Part shown: piece by piece, positions 27,273 through 36,504 of the stretch
Layout: the number at the start of each line of letters is the position of its first letter
How positions within the stretch are numbered: position 1 is the stretch's first letter
Translations under genes and position numbers: made by a program
Assembly (NCBI RefSeq): GCF_030412785.1
Contig: NZ_CP125296.1
Location: 1,302,001 to 1,366,000 of the forward strand
Source of the DNA: Paraburkholderia sabiae
GTDB taxonomy: Bacteria > Pseudomonadota > Gammaproteobacteria > Burkholderiales > Burkholderiaceae
DNA length: 64,000 nucleotides
Direction of reading: 5' to 3'
Notes under the pieces: generated by a model
Seen by the model: only the letters and a program-made list of their open reading frames with translations
Database searches by the model: none
What the model was told of the DNA's origin: nothing

Positions 27273-28301
27273 ATGTCCGACCTTCTGTCCGAAGACACCC
27301 GCCTGGCCGCCGAAATCGAGCGCCTCAAAATCGCTTTCCCCAAAACGCGGGAGCTGTATCGCGAGGTGTGCGCGCTGCTGTTCTTCCGCTTCGGGCAGGC
27401 GCCGACCGCCAACCGCCTGTATCAGTTGGTGAAGCGCGGCAGCATGGGCACGCCCGCGGCGGTGCTCGGCGAGTTCTGGGCCGAACTGCGGGAGAAGAGC
27501 CGCGTGCGCATCGAACACCCGGACCTGCCGGCCGATCTCGGGGCGGCCGCGGGGGAACTGGTCGCCACGCTGTGGACACGGGCGACGGCGTCTGCGCAGG
27601 CTGAACTGCAGGCGCTGCGCGCCGAAGTGGAAGGCCAGCGGGTAGAAGCCGAACAGCACGTGGCCGCCGCGCGCGGCGAGCTCGAACGCACGGAAGTGGC
27701 GCTGGAGCAGCGCACCGCGGCGCTGCTCGCCGCGCAGGTCGAAGTCCGCCAGATCGAGAAGGCGCAGGCCGAGGGCCACGCCGCGCGGCAGGCGCTCGAG
27801 GCGGAGGTCAGCCGCCTGAAGGCCGAGGCGACGGCGCGCGACCGTGAGCTGGAAAAGGTGCGGGAGGGGTTTTCGCGGGATCTGGAGAAACTGCGCGAGA
27901 CGGCCGAACGTGCGGAGGAGCGCCTGCGCGCGACTGAGAAACGCGCACTGCTCGAAATCGACCGCGAGCGCGGTGCTGCCGCGAAGCTGCAAAAGGAGGT
28001 CGAAGAAACGACGAAGCGGGCCGACAGGCGCGAGGCGGACCACCGACATGCAGTCGAGGCGCTGCAGGCGCAGCTTGGCGATGCCCGTCATCAGGTCGGC
28101 CTGGTGCAGGGACGGCTCGACGCAGTTCAAGCCGCAAATGCGACCCTCCATCAACAGCTGGCTGCGCTGCGCGATGTGGAGCTCCGGCGTTCCCGACCAG
28201 CAGGTGGCAGGACGGCAGCCGCACGCCCAACCACAACAGGTTCGGCGCGCAAGGGATCGGCGACGACCGGCAAGACCATATCGGGACGTAAGCGCAGTTA
28301 G
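27273..28301 (+). CDS. KfrA-like DNA-binding coiled-coil protein
   Basis: A 342-residue protein. The first 110 residues (LAAEIERLKIAFPKTRELYREVCALLFFRFGQAPTANRLYQLVKRGSMGTP) form the KfrA N-terminal helix-turn-helix domain. Residues about 110-310 are a long Ala/Glu/Arg coiled coil (AELQALRAEVEGQRVEAEQ and on). The tail is basic and Thr/Ser/Gly-rich. KfrA of RK2-type plasmids binds its own promoter and helps plasmid stability. Chromosomal relatives paired with a divergent tyrosine recombinase, as here, occur at island borders in Burkholderia. The start ATG is at 27273 after the inverted repeats. Confidence 0.8.
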   Translation: MSDLLSEDTRLAAEIERLKIAFPKTRELYREVCALLFFRFGQAPTANRLYQLVKRGSMGTPAAVLGEFWAELREKSRVRIEHPDLPADLGAAAGELVATLWTRATASAQAELQALRAEVEGQRVEAEQHVAAARGELERTEVALEQRTAALLAAQVEVRQIEKAQAEGHAARQALEAEVSRLKAEATARDRELEKVREGFSRDLEKLRETAERAEERLRATEKRALLEIDRERGAAAKLQKEVEETTKRADRREADHRHAVEALQAQLGDARHQVGLVQGRLDAVQAANATLHQQLAALRDVELRRSRPAGGRTAAARPTTTGSARKGSATTGKTISGRKRS

Positions 28302-28840
28302 AGAACTTTCCCCACCGGCGCACTGACGGCGGCCATCCACATCCACGGCCTGGTGAACTGCTTACGTCACGTGCGGAACCGCAGGCGTCGACGACGCAGC
28401 GGCGATGTCGACTGAGCGAAAAAGCCGCCGCCCCCCTCCATGTGCGGTCCGGCCCGCGCGCCCATGCCTGTTGCGTGAACATTTCCGATCGCGCATGGAT
28501 CGCGCAGACAGCGCGCCCCAGACGCGCCGGGAGGTCCACCGGGAGAACAGCGTTGCGAAGAAGCGAACCACGCGACCAGCGATATTCCCGCTTGGCGACG
28601 GCCAGTCCCAAGGCAGCCCGATTCGCCGCTATTTACCGGCCATGGATTCGACCTCGCAGAACAGACCGCGCCCGCGTCTCATATGATCGCTGCCGGGTGC
28701 TCACCATTTGGTCTTAGAATTGAAAGCCGAATCGGATGGCTTTCTGCGCGGCTCGTCGCAGGGCTTCGCAGCCCGACATCCCGTGCACCGAAGGTGCGTC
28801 ACACGCCATACATTGCAACGGTTATCAAAAGTCAAACAAG
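28302..28840. other. 539-bp gap, nothing recognised
   Basis: Small overlapping frames on both strands with Arg/Pro-rich, shadow-like translations. No hairpin or ribosome site of note. The last part before 28841 becomes AT-rich and probably contains the KAP NTPase promoter. The KAP frame is open back to an ATG at 28736, but that extension does not look coding. Confidence 0.35.
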
Positions 28841-31800
28841 ATGAATGATCGAATGCAGCAAGACGATGTAATGCCGTCAATTCTTGACAGGGAAATTTCA
28901 AGCGCGAACGAGGACGCATTTGGTCATCGCCATTTCGCGCTGGCCCTGCGAAGCCTGATCGAGTCGGACGATCACCAGCCGCCTTTCAGTATTGGCCTGC
29001 TAGGGGGGTGGGGGACTGGCAAGAGTAGTATCAAGGAGCTTTATACCAACCAGTTGCGCGACGACGCCACGAAGACTGGTGGCCAGACGCGCGCGCAGCG
29101 CATCCACTGTATTACGTTTAATGCGTGGCGGTTCGGCGGGCGCGATCAGGACATCAAACGAGCGTTGCTACGGCATGTGTTCCTGGAACTTGGTGGTACC
29201 GAAGAAAACCTCCAGGACAGGCTGTTCCGTCAGATAAGCGAGACGAGGGAGCAGCCGAAGTCATTTCGCGACATGACTGTCGATCTGTTGCGCGCGTGGG
29301 CATTGCCACTTCCCGCGCTCGTCATAGCGTTCGCATTGCTGTTTCTATTACTTTTCGTCGGCGACCTCATATTTCGCCCTGGCGATCTTTTGCGCGCGGT
29401 GCTCTTTGTCTGCATCTCCTTCCTATACGCATACGTTCTGAAACATGTAAAGCCTTCGGAGGTCAAGGCGTCTCATCCGCTGACACGGGTATCGCTGCCG
29501 AGCACGACCTCCGAGCAGTTCGAAGACATGCTGCTCTCCCAGTTGCAGCGGTACAAGGACGGGACAAGCAAGTCTCCGGATGGTCGAGTCGGGAAGACCT
29601 GCGAACGCCTGGTGGTATTCGTCGATGACCTCGACCGCCTGTCGGCAGACGAGATGGTGCTAGGACTGGATGCAGTCCGAACGTTCATGGAAATTCCGAA
29701 GTCTCGTCTGCCCGACGGACTAGGGCTCGTGTTCGTCATATCGTGCGATGAAGGGAAGGTTGCCGATGCGCTGGCCAAGGGCCGCCGTTCTGGAGAACTC
29801 CCCGCAACTGTCTTCAATCATTTTGATGCCCGTCGCTATCTTGACCGGATCTTCCAGTTCAGGCTTGAAATTCCTCCGCCTCCCCGTAACGACATGCGCG
29901 ACTACGCCACAAGGCAGTTGAAGAGCCTGACGCACATTTCGTCCGATCTGGAAAATCGCGGTATCGCGTTTCCACCGCTCATTGACCGGATGATTCATGT
30001 AGGGGTTAGCGACCCTCGAAACGCGCTACAGATCGTCAATGCATTTGCGCAGTCATGGTGGATCGCGATCCGACGGGAGCGTGAGGGAGTGGGCAGCAGC
30101 CGGCCAGGCGGCCTGCATGAAGGCGCTGTCACAAGGCATCCCATCTCATTGGGCGCCCTCAGTGCGATGAAGGTCAGCTTTCCGGACTTCTATCGTGACC
30201 TCCAGGAAGATCCCCTGTTTCTGCACGCATTCACAGACGTGATTGTCCGGGGACGTGCGCTCGACGGATTGCCTGAATCGTCACGCAAGCGGCTTGCAGA
30301 ACGGTATCTGTTGCCGCTGTCACAGCAACCCGAAACGATCGAACTGAGACCCGAGCATCGCCCGCTCCGGCAGTTTATTGCCAGCCTGGGAGGCGTACGG
30401 TGGGCTGACCCGCTTCAAAGCCTTCTCCTGCTTTCGGAGGATCCGACCACCCGTCGGCTTGGAGCGAACATCTCCGCAGTGTACGGCGCCTTCGTGTCAG
30501 GCGACACGAGGGGAGTGCTTGAGGGCATGGGCCGTCATACTGACGGGTCGATGCTGAGTCAGGAGCAGGCGCGCAATCTGTACCAGTTGTACGAGGCAAC
30601 CGTCAATGAGACCAGCGCACGTCGCAGCAATGCGGCGCGGGTAGTCGCAGACCTGATCGGCCGTGTGCCGGATCCACTGGCCGCGGTGCTTCTGGGGGAA
30701 TTGTGCCGTGACCTCGATAACAGCCTGAACCTGCGCTCACAGCTTGGCCCGGAACGCATCGTGGCGCTTATGTCAGAAGCGGTGCCTTCTGACAGGAAGT
30801 CGGTCACCTCGCGACTGATAGAAGACCTGCTGACGCCGGGACGACCTGTTGCGCTCCAGTTGGAATCCATGGGCACGCCGAATCTCAACGAAGCGGTCGA
30901 CATGGTGCGGACGCTCGTGCCGTGCGCCCTGTCAACCCGGGCAGCCGGCGGCCTTGAAGCACATGCGGAGCAGCTACTGCAGGATTGGCTCATCGAGCGT
31001 AACGTGCAGGCGGGAGGCAACGCACTGATCCAGTTGCCTTACCGTGACCTCGAGTCCTGGCTTTCAGAGGATAGCGGGAACGTCGCGGAGGCTCTGGGGG
31101 TCCGGTATCTGGGCGCGCTTGCCGGCGAGTTGCAGAAGGACGAAAATTACACGTTCGACGTGAAATCCGCACTGTCGCGGATGAAAGCGATCTCCTCGAA
31201 GTTGATGCGGACAGGGGAAGAAGCACGGCAAGAATTGTGGCGCCTGCTGCCGACATATGTCAGCCTCAGGGATGTTCACGCTGTTCAGGTCGCGTGGGAA
31301 GTCGGGGTGCCAGCGCTAGGCAACGTCAATGAACAGCAAGCGTCAGCCTTCATTGGTGAATTCGCACAGAGGCTGCAGCAAGACGACGTCAGTGACGATG
31401 ACAACATCATTGACCAGGATGTCGCGTTCGGGCCGATATCAAATGCTGTTACTGAATCACTGCACGCCCTGGATGACACCGCGCTGGCTTCGGTGACGAA
31501 CCTGATAAATCACTGGAGCACAGGCGACGAAACGGCCGGGTACGCCTGCGACATGGCGGGCCGGCTTCTGCCCCTCGGCCGGGAGGTTGAAGAAGGCATT
31601 CTGGGAAACTGGGCACCGCGCCTCCTTTCAGCGCTCCCGGTACCATGCGCGCGGTATCTTGCGTCCCGGTTCACTGACCAGGGCAAAGCCGTGCAGGGCA
31701 ATATTGTCTCGGCGTTGCAGCAGACCATCAGCGTGGACCAGATCGGCGACGCCATGCGGCTACGATTTGTAGCGTTTGTCGGCGCAGTACCCGCTGTCGC

Positions 31801-32929
31801 CTGGGGGACGCCGCCGCTGCTCGACTACCTGAACTCACTGCTAACCCAGCTCGCGGCGAGGTTCAACAATCCGAATGGATATCTGTCGGCGATTCTGCCA
31901 GTTGTCGCACCGGTACTCCTCAACGCTACCCCTTCGGTTTATGGACAACAGGTGCAGCAACTCTTTTCCCAGGCGAAGGGGCAAGCTGGTCATTACCCGC
32001 TCTTGCACAAATGCATGACAGGCTACTGGGCTGCGCAATCTTCCGAGCGGAACCCGTACAGTCCGGCATCGATATATGACGACGCCAGAGCGTTTGTCCA
32101 GACCTTTCCATCTCCGGAAAACGTCAGCATCCTTGGCTCCATGAAAGATATGCTCCAGCGCGGGCTTGTACCGGAAGCAGGGCGCCCAAAACTGATCGAC
32201 GCGATAAGTATCGTCTGGAAATCGGCGCCGTCAGAAACGGTCGATTTCGTCGCTGATTATCCGCAGTTCACAGCGCAGCAGGCATACGCCCTGTTAACGT
32301 CGGTTGACGCGGCAAACCCGACACAGTTCTCCGCGCTAAAACGAGCATGGCTGCATGTTTCGGAGACGATGGAAGAGCCAGGTATCGCTGAAACCATGCG
32401 CATGCTACTCGTGAATGGGCCAGTCAACGCTTCACAGGAGCAGGACATAGGGTTGGGGTTATGGCTCGATGTGCAAAAGGATCAGGGCAGGGCGTTACTT
32501 TCCAGATATCTGCTTGCGTCCGACATCGCCGACGAACAGCGGCTGCGAACGTGGCGTCATGCCATCGGGCGAGCCAAGGCGCTGGGAGCAGCATTCTTTC
32601 TGGAGATAGTCCCGCAGCTGGTGATCCTGCCAGGAATTGACCTGACGGGTAAGGCGCTGTTCGACGATGGCGACGCCATTACGGCGGTCCTGGGCAGCAG
32701 GGACAATCAGTCGCAGCTTGCCCGCATGCTGATGAACGCCTTTCCTGAGGCTAAAAGCAACACCGTGAAAGGCCAGATCTGCGCATATTGCATGAAGCTC
32801 GTGGGCCAGGCCGCGCTCAAGTCTTTTAAACCAGACGTTCTCGCCCAGGAAGAATTGCAGATCATAGAAGGAGCATTCGGCGCATCGAATGACATCGCGC
32901 GCCTGCGACGCCTTGTCACCCAATCCTGA
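28841..32929 (+). CDS. giant KAP-family P-loop NTPase, membrane-anchored
   Basis: 1362 residues from the ATG at 28841 (MNDRMQQDD). IGLLGGWGTGKSS near residue 48 is the Walker A, and ERLVVFVDDLDRL is the Walker B with the KAP-type DDLDR. Two transmembrane helices (ALPLPALVIAFALLFLLLFVGDL and a second hydrophobic stretch) lie between them, the insertion typical of the KAP family. LDRIFQFRLEIPPP and DPRNALQIVNAF continue the NTPase domain to about residue 430. The next 930 residues are helical and of no family I know, perhaps an alpha-solenoid sensor. KAP NTPases include the F-plasmid phage-exclusion protein PifA. Sitting between an integrase and Druantia genes, a defence role is likely but unproven. 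Confidence 0.8.
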   Translation: MNDRMQQDDVMPSILDREISSANEDAFGHRHFALALRSLIESDDHQPPFSIGLLGGWGTGKSSIKELYTNQLRDDATKTGGQTRAQRIHCITFNAWRFGGRDQDIKRALLRHVFLELGGTEENLQDRLFRQISETREQPKSFRDMTVDLLRAWALPLPALVIAFALLFLLLFVGDLIFRPGDLLRAVLFVCISFLYAYVLKHVKPSEVKASHPLTRVSLPSTTSEQFEDMLLSQLQRYKDGTSKSPDGRVGKTCERLVVFVDDLDRLSADEMVLGLDAVRTFMEIPKSRLPDGLGLVFVISCDEGKVADALAKGRRSGELPATVFNHFDARRYLDRIFQFRLEIPPPPRNDMRDYATRQLKSLTHISSDLENRGIAFPPLIDRMIHVGVSDPRNALQIVNAFAQSWWIAIRREREGVGSSRPGGLHEGAVTRHPISLGALSAMKVSFPDFYRDLQEDPLFLHAFTDVIVRGRALDGLPESSRKRLAERYLLPLSQQPETIELRPEHRPLRQFIASLGGVRWADPLQSLLLLSEDPTTRRLGANISAVYGAFVSGDTRGVLEGMGRHTDGSMLSQEQARNLYQLYEATVNETSARRSNAARVVADLIGRVPDPLAAVLLGELCRDLDNSLNLRSQLGPERIVALMSEAVPSDRKSVTSRLIEDLLTPGRPVALQLESMGTPNLNEAVDMVRTLVPCALSTRAAGGLEAHAEQLLQDWLIERNVQAGGNALIQLPYRDLESWLSEDSGNVAEALGVRYLGALAGELQKDENYTFDVKSALSRMKAISSKLMRTGEEARQELWRLLPTYVSLRDVHAVQVAWEVGVPALGNVNEQQASAFIGEFAQRLQQDDVSDDDNIIDQDVAFGPISNAVTESLHALDDTALASVTNLINHWSTGDETAGYACDMAGRLLPLGREVEEGILGNWAPRLLSALPVPCARYLASRFTDQGKAVQGNIVSALQQTISVDQIGDAMRLRFVAFVGAVPAVAWGTPPLLDYLNSLLTQLAARFNNPNGYLSAILPVVAPVLLNATPSVYGQQVQQLFSQAKGQAGHYPLLHKCMTGYWAAQSSERNPYSPASIYDDARAFVQTFPSPENVSILGSMKDMLQRGLVPEAGRPKLIDAISIVWKSAPSETVDFVADYPQFTAQQAYALLTSVDAANPTQFSALKRAWLHVSETMEEPGIAETMRMLLVNGPVNASQEQDIGLGLWLDVQKDQGRALLSRYLLASDIADEQRLRTWRHAIGRAKALGAAFFLEIVPQLVILPGIDLTGKALFDDGDAITAVLGSRDNQSQLARMLMNAFPEAKSNTVKGQICAYCMKLVGQAALKSFKPDVLAQEELQIIEGAFGASNDIARLRRLVTQS

Positions 32930-33425
32930 GCGGAGCAACGGAGCAGCCTCCGCGCCGGGAAGTGCCCCCTGGTTTTCCGCATCAACATTCAGACCTTTCC
33001 ATCGGCGCGCAGGGAGACTGACCGCCGATCGCACGCCAGCGCCTGACGCATACAGAAGGATGCGTCAGGCGGCCCCCGTTTGCCTTGCGCAATTCCTTGA
33101 GAAAACCTCCACATTGTCCCGATACACTACACAAACCAATGCCGACGCGGTCGGCGGCGCCCAGTTTTGTCCGTGTTTTCACCTCCATATCGCACGCGTT
33201 AAACATCATGCATATTGCATAGGTTCGGATACCATACGAATTCTTGCGATCTTCCTGTCATTTCACGGAAAGAATGCAATTCTATGCTTATGGAGCGAGT
33301 AGAGTCTGAGCCAGATTAAATCGCGGACCTCTTCGAATTGTGCGAACCGTAAGACGGTACGTCTTCGTATTTCTCTCTGACCTCGCCGGAACAATCCTTT
33401 AACCAGGTGTGAAGGAGATGTGCGG
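32930..33425. other. 496-bp leader region before the ATP-grasp operon
   Basis: It has no gene but holds a 47-bp element (33082-33128) repeated at 51829, a small hairpin (33141-33155) and an AT-rich stretch (33180-33300) with ATGCATATTGCAT. This probably contains the promoter and a long untranslated leader for the four-gene operon at 33426. Confidence 0.4.
33082..33128. repeat. 47-bp element, copy 1 (with downstream hairpin)
   Basis: Matches 51829-51875 without gaps; 37 of 47 bases are identical and all 10 differences are transitions. It contains CTTGAGA and CCCGATAC spaced 15 bp, resembling a heat-shock sigma promoter. A perfect GCCGAC/GTCGGC hairpin (33141-33155) follows 12 bp later. Confidence 0.6.
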
Positions 33426-34745
33426 ATGCCCAAGATATTCCTTGGTAACGCGGATACGGAAGCCATGGTTGTCTGCCCACAAAGCCTCAGCAAACGGTAC
33501 AGACAATTCAGCGCGAGCGCGTCGCGGCGGCATTTCTGGATGATGTCTCCACGGGATTTAATTATTCTCCCTTCCGCTGGCGATCTGGAACATATCCGCT
33601 ATGTTGAGGAGATGTGCCAATACGAACACGATTCTCTCCAGGCTTTATATGTATGTGGTCAATCTGACGACCCACATCCGTTGAGTCTGGATGCTCTTAA
33701 ACCTGATTCATTTATTCAAGACGTCAAGAAAATCGGTATTGAGGGGCATGACTGGTCCATAGAGCCATATATTGCAGATCAGGTGGCTTTCGATTTCGGT
33801 GAACTGGTCGGCATGCCGGTTCGCTTTGGCGCATCGGGAACACCCGCCCGCGAAGCAGCAGATCTCTTCAATGACAAGCGGGTCTTCCGGGGATTGGCGG
33901 CAGGCCTGCGCGTCCCGGTCGCTCCCGGGCGAACCTGTGCTTCACCGGCGCAACTCGTGCCGGCGCTGGCGGAACTCATGCCGCTCACCGGTTCCTGCAT
34001 CGTGAAGCTTGACCGGCACTCCGGGGCCGAGGGTAACGTGCTGGTCACGCGCGATGACATAACCAGCGCGCCGGGGACGCACAAGGTTCATCATGTGCCG
34101 GATCAGGAATACGAACGCGTTGCGCAAACGGTGTATTCGGAGCTGAGTCGGGAACAGACTCCGTTTCTTGTCGTGGAGAGCTACTACCGTTCGGTACATT
34201 CCGTTGGCGTCCACTATCTGCTGCAAGACGATTCGGTCGTATTCAATGGGATCGCCGACATCCGGCTTGCGCCAGCCTACGCGGGGATGTTCTGGCCTAC
34301 GACCTTATCCGATACGGTCGTGCATAAACTTCAGGCCGAAGGGCTGAAACTTGCGCACGATATCGCCCGGTTCGGGCATCGGGGGCCGATAAGCGTTGAC
34401 GCGATAGTGCGTCAGGACGGGGATATCCTGATCAACGAGGTGAATGCGCGTCATGGCGGTTTCACGGCGGCCAAGGCAATACTCGAACGGATCGTGCCGA
34501 AAGAGAGGGGCGATGCCCTGGTCGCCGCTACGCGCACGAATCTGACAAGCGATATGGATTTCCGGTCGTTGCGCGCGCTGCTGGCGCGGGAAAATCTGGG
34601 CTTCACCCGGGCACGAGGAACCGGCGTCGTCATTTCTGTCGAAGATCTGCGGAGCACCGGGCGAATCGAGATTCTGACCGTCGCGGAATCGCGAGCCGAA
34701 CTGGAGCGCATCGAAGAGCGATTTGTGCGGCTGGCCTGTCGCTGA
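33426..34745 (+). CDS. ATP-grasp ligase with pre-ATP-grasp domain (peptide ligase-like)
   Basis: 439 residues. The N-terminal 130 (FLGNADTEAMVVCPQS, RDLIILPSAGDLEHIRYV) look like the pre-ATP-grasp domain of PGM1-type peptide ligases. The rest is ATP-grasp: FNDKRVFRGLAAGLRVPVAPG, CIVKLDRHSGAEGNVLV (the nucleotide-binding Lys and Gly loop), a central FLVVESYY strand, and SVDAIVRQDGDILINEVNARHGG, which holds the metal-binding Glu-x-Asn. Such enzymes join an acyl-phosphate to an amine, usually making a peptide bond. AAGGAG lies about 8 bp before the ATG at 33426, which I chose over the GTG at 33420. It is the first gene of a tight four-gene operon. Confidence 0.8.
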   Translation: MPKIFLGNADTEAMVVCPQSLSKRYRQFSASASRRHFWMMSPRDLIILPSAGDLEHIRYVEEMCQYEHDSLQALYVCGQSDDPHPLSLDALKPDSFIQDVKKIGIEGHDWSIEPYIADQVAFDFGELVGMPVRFGASGTPAREAADLFNDKRVFRGLAAGLRVPVAPGRTCASPAQLVPALAELMPLTGSCIVKLDRHSGAEGNVLVTRDDITSAPGTHKVHHVPDQEYERVAQTVYSELSREQTPFLVVESYYRSVHSVGVHYLLQDDSVVFNGIADIRLAPAYAGMFWPTTLSDTVVHKLQAEGLKLAHDIARFGHRGPISVDAIVRQDGDILINEVNARHGGFTAAKAILERIVPKERGDALVAATRTNLTSDMDFRSLRALLARENLGFTRARGTGVVISVEDLRSTGRIEILTVAESRAELERIEERFVRLACR

Positions 34746-34772
34746 CCACGACCTTCCAAGAGACCCGACCAG

Positions 34773-35687
34773 ATGCTGGTAACTGAGAAACAGCTGCCTC
34801 ATGCCCTGAGCAGACAGAAGGTGCGTGGTATCGCGTTCATGTGCGGTGCGATTTTTCTTTTCGCGGTGGTGGATGTGATCGCGAAGCTGGTTTCGACCAG
34901 GTATCCGGCGAACGAAATAACGTTCTTCCGAATGTTGTTCGGATTGATCCCTGCCGCCTTTATATTTCGGCTCCGCAACAACCAACGAAGGGAGCTGACG
35001 CTTCACCGGTTTTTCGGACACTTCCTGAGAGCTATTATGGCGCTCGGCTCGATGGGACTGTTCTTTGCCGGCTTGCCACATCTGCCATTGTCGACCGCTG
35101 TCACCCTGCAGTACACGGAAGCGATTCTTATTGGTCTGTTCGCCGTCGTCTTTCTGTCTGAACGCTTCCGCGTCGCTACAGCGGTAGCGTCGATGGCCGG
35201 ATTTGTTGGCGTCATTCTGGTCTCATCGCTCTCCGGCAACCACGCTTCCCTGCTTGGCACCGGATTGATCCTGCTAAGCGCCATGTTTGGCGCAGGTTCG
35301 ATCATCCAGATCAAGAAACTGTCGCGTACCGAAGAACCGGCCGCAATTGTCCTGTATTTCACGGTCATCGCGACCATCGTGAGCGGTGTATCGCTTGTTG
35401 CTTCGTGGACCACGCCGGACACCAGGGATCTCGGATATATGGCCCTGCTTGGGCTCACGGCAGGTGCCGGTCAGCTTTTGCTGACGGTGGCATTCAGGAA
35501 TGCCACGGCGTCACTCCTTGCTCCATTCAGCTACTTTGGGGTGGTGTGGGCGATCATATTTGGGTACATGATCTGGGGCGAGGTCATAACGGCACAGGCA
35601 GCCATCGGTTCCGCGGTAATTGTCGGTAGCGCGCTCTACCTCGGCATGTCCGACAAGCGCATGGATGCAGGCGACGGGGGCGCCTGA
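34773..35687 (+). CDS. EamA/DMT-family transporter, probable exporter
   Basis: 304 residues with about ten hydrophobic segments arranged as two EamA repeats (GIAFMCGAIFLFAVVDVIAKLV and later GTGLILLSAMFGAGSIIQI). It starts 27 bp after the ATP-grasp gene. Drug/metabolite-superfamily members of this type export amino acids, peptides or antibiotics, so the likely job is to export the operon's product or to give self-protection. The substrate is unknown. Confidence 0.85.
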   Translation: MLVTEKQLPHALSRQKVRGIAFMCGAIFLFAVVDVIAKLVSTRYPANEITFFRMLFGLIPAAFIFRLRNNQRRELTLHRFFGHFLRAIMALGSMGLFFAGLPHLPLSTAVTLQYTEAILIGLFAVVFLSERFRVATAVASMAGFVGVILVSSLSGNHASLLGTGLILLSAMFGAGSIIQIKKLSRTEEPAAIVLYFTVIATIVSGVSLVASWTTPDTRDLGYMALLGLTAGAGQLLLTVAFRNATASLLAPFSYFGVVWAIIFGYMIWGEVITAQAAIGSAVIVGSALYLGMSDKRMDAGDGGA

Positions 35688-35739
35688 TATAGGCGATCGG
35701 ACCACCTTGTTCGCAATATATATTAAGGATTACATATAT

Positions 35740-36504
35740 ATGACATTGAATTGCAGCATCGGCGAGGGCCGCCTCGGTATCCTTGGGGGGATGGGGAGCG
35801 AAGCGACGGCGTACTTCCTTCGCACGCTCGCGCAACGCTCACAAGCAACATCCGATCAGGAACACATCCCTTTCGTCCTGCTCTCATGCCCGGAAATCCC
35901 GGATCGTTCGTCCGCGATGGAGGCAGGAACCGTAGATGTACCGTCGATCATCCGCTCGCGTCTGGAGCAGCTCGAGGACGCGGGCTGCGGGGCGGTGGCC
36001 ATTCCATGCAACACGGCCCACTACTGGCGCCGGGACTTCGCCTCATCGCTGCAGATCCCCCTGATCGACATGGTGTCGGCTACCGCGCAGCATGCCGCAC
36101 GGCTGGGTGCACGCAGTGCGATTGTTCTTGGCACCCGATCGACCATGAAACATCGATTGTATGGCGATTCACTCGAGAAACTGTGTATCAGGCTCATGGA
36201 CGTCGAAGAAGCGACTATCCGTGCGACGGGTTGCGCAATTGCACTTGCCAAGTCGGGAGATCCCGACAGTTCATGGAAACAGTTGGCGCACGCGCTGCAC
36301 GCGTGTCGCGCGTTACACCCCGACGTGATCATCCTTGGCTGCACCGAACTGCCTATGGTGGTACCGCCCGGCACCATGGCCGTCGACCTGGTCGATTCAG
36401 ACGCATGCCTTGCTGACGCGTGCGTCCGTTGGTGGCAGTCGCTGTCAACCGGGGTCGAAGAGCCTGACATTCAATTTTCTGAGGAGATCGCGAATGAGCC
36501 GTGA
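35740..36504 (+). CDS. aspartate/glutamate racemase family protein
   Basis: 254 residues from the ATG at 35740, which has AAGGAT about 9 bp upstream; the open frame back to 35620 overlaps the EamA gene and is rejected. GRLGILGGMGSEATAYFL is the conserved start. The two catalytic Cys are in AIPCNTAHYW and ILGCTELPMV, so it should racemise an acidic or other amino acid without a cofactor. It overlaps the next gene by 11 bp. With an ATP-grasp ligase upstream, a D-amino acid in a small peptide product is a reasonable guess. Confidence 0.88.
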   Translation: MTLNCSIGEGRLGILGGMGSEATAYFLRTLAQRSQATSDQEHIPFVLLSCPEIPDRSSAMEAGTVDVPSIIRSRLEQLEDAGCGAVAIPCNTAHYWRRDFASSLQIPLIDMVSATAQHAARLGARSAIVLGTRSTMKHRLYGDSLEKLCIRLMDVEEATIRATGCAIALAKSGDPDSSWKQLAHALHACRALHPDVIILGCTELPMVVPPGTMAVDLVDSDACLADACVRWWQSLSTGVEEPDIQFSEEIANEP

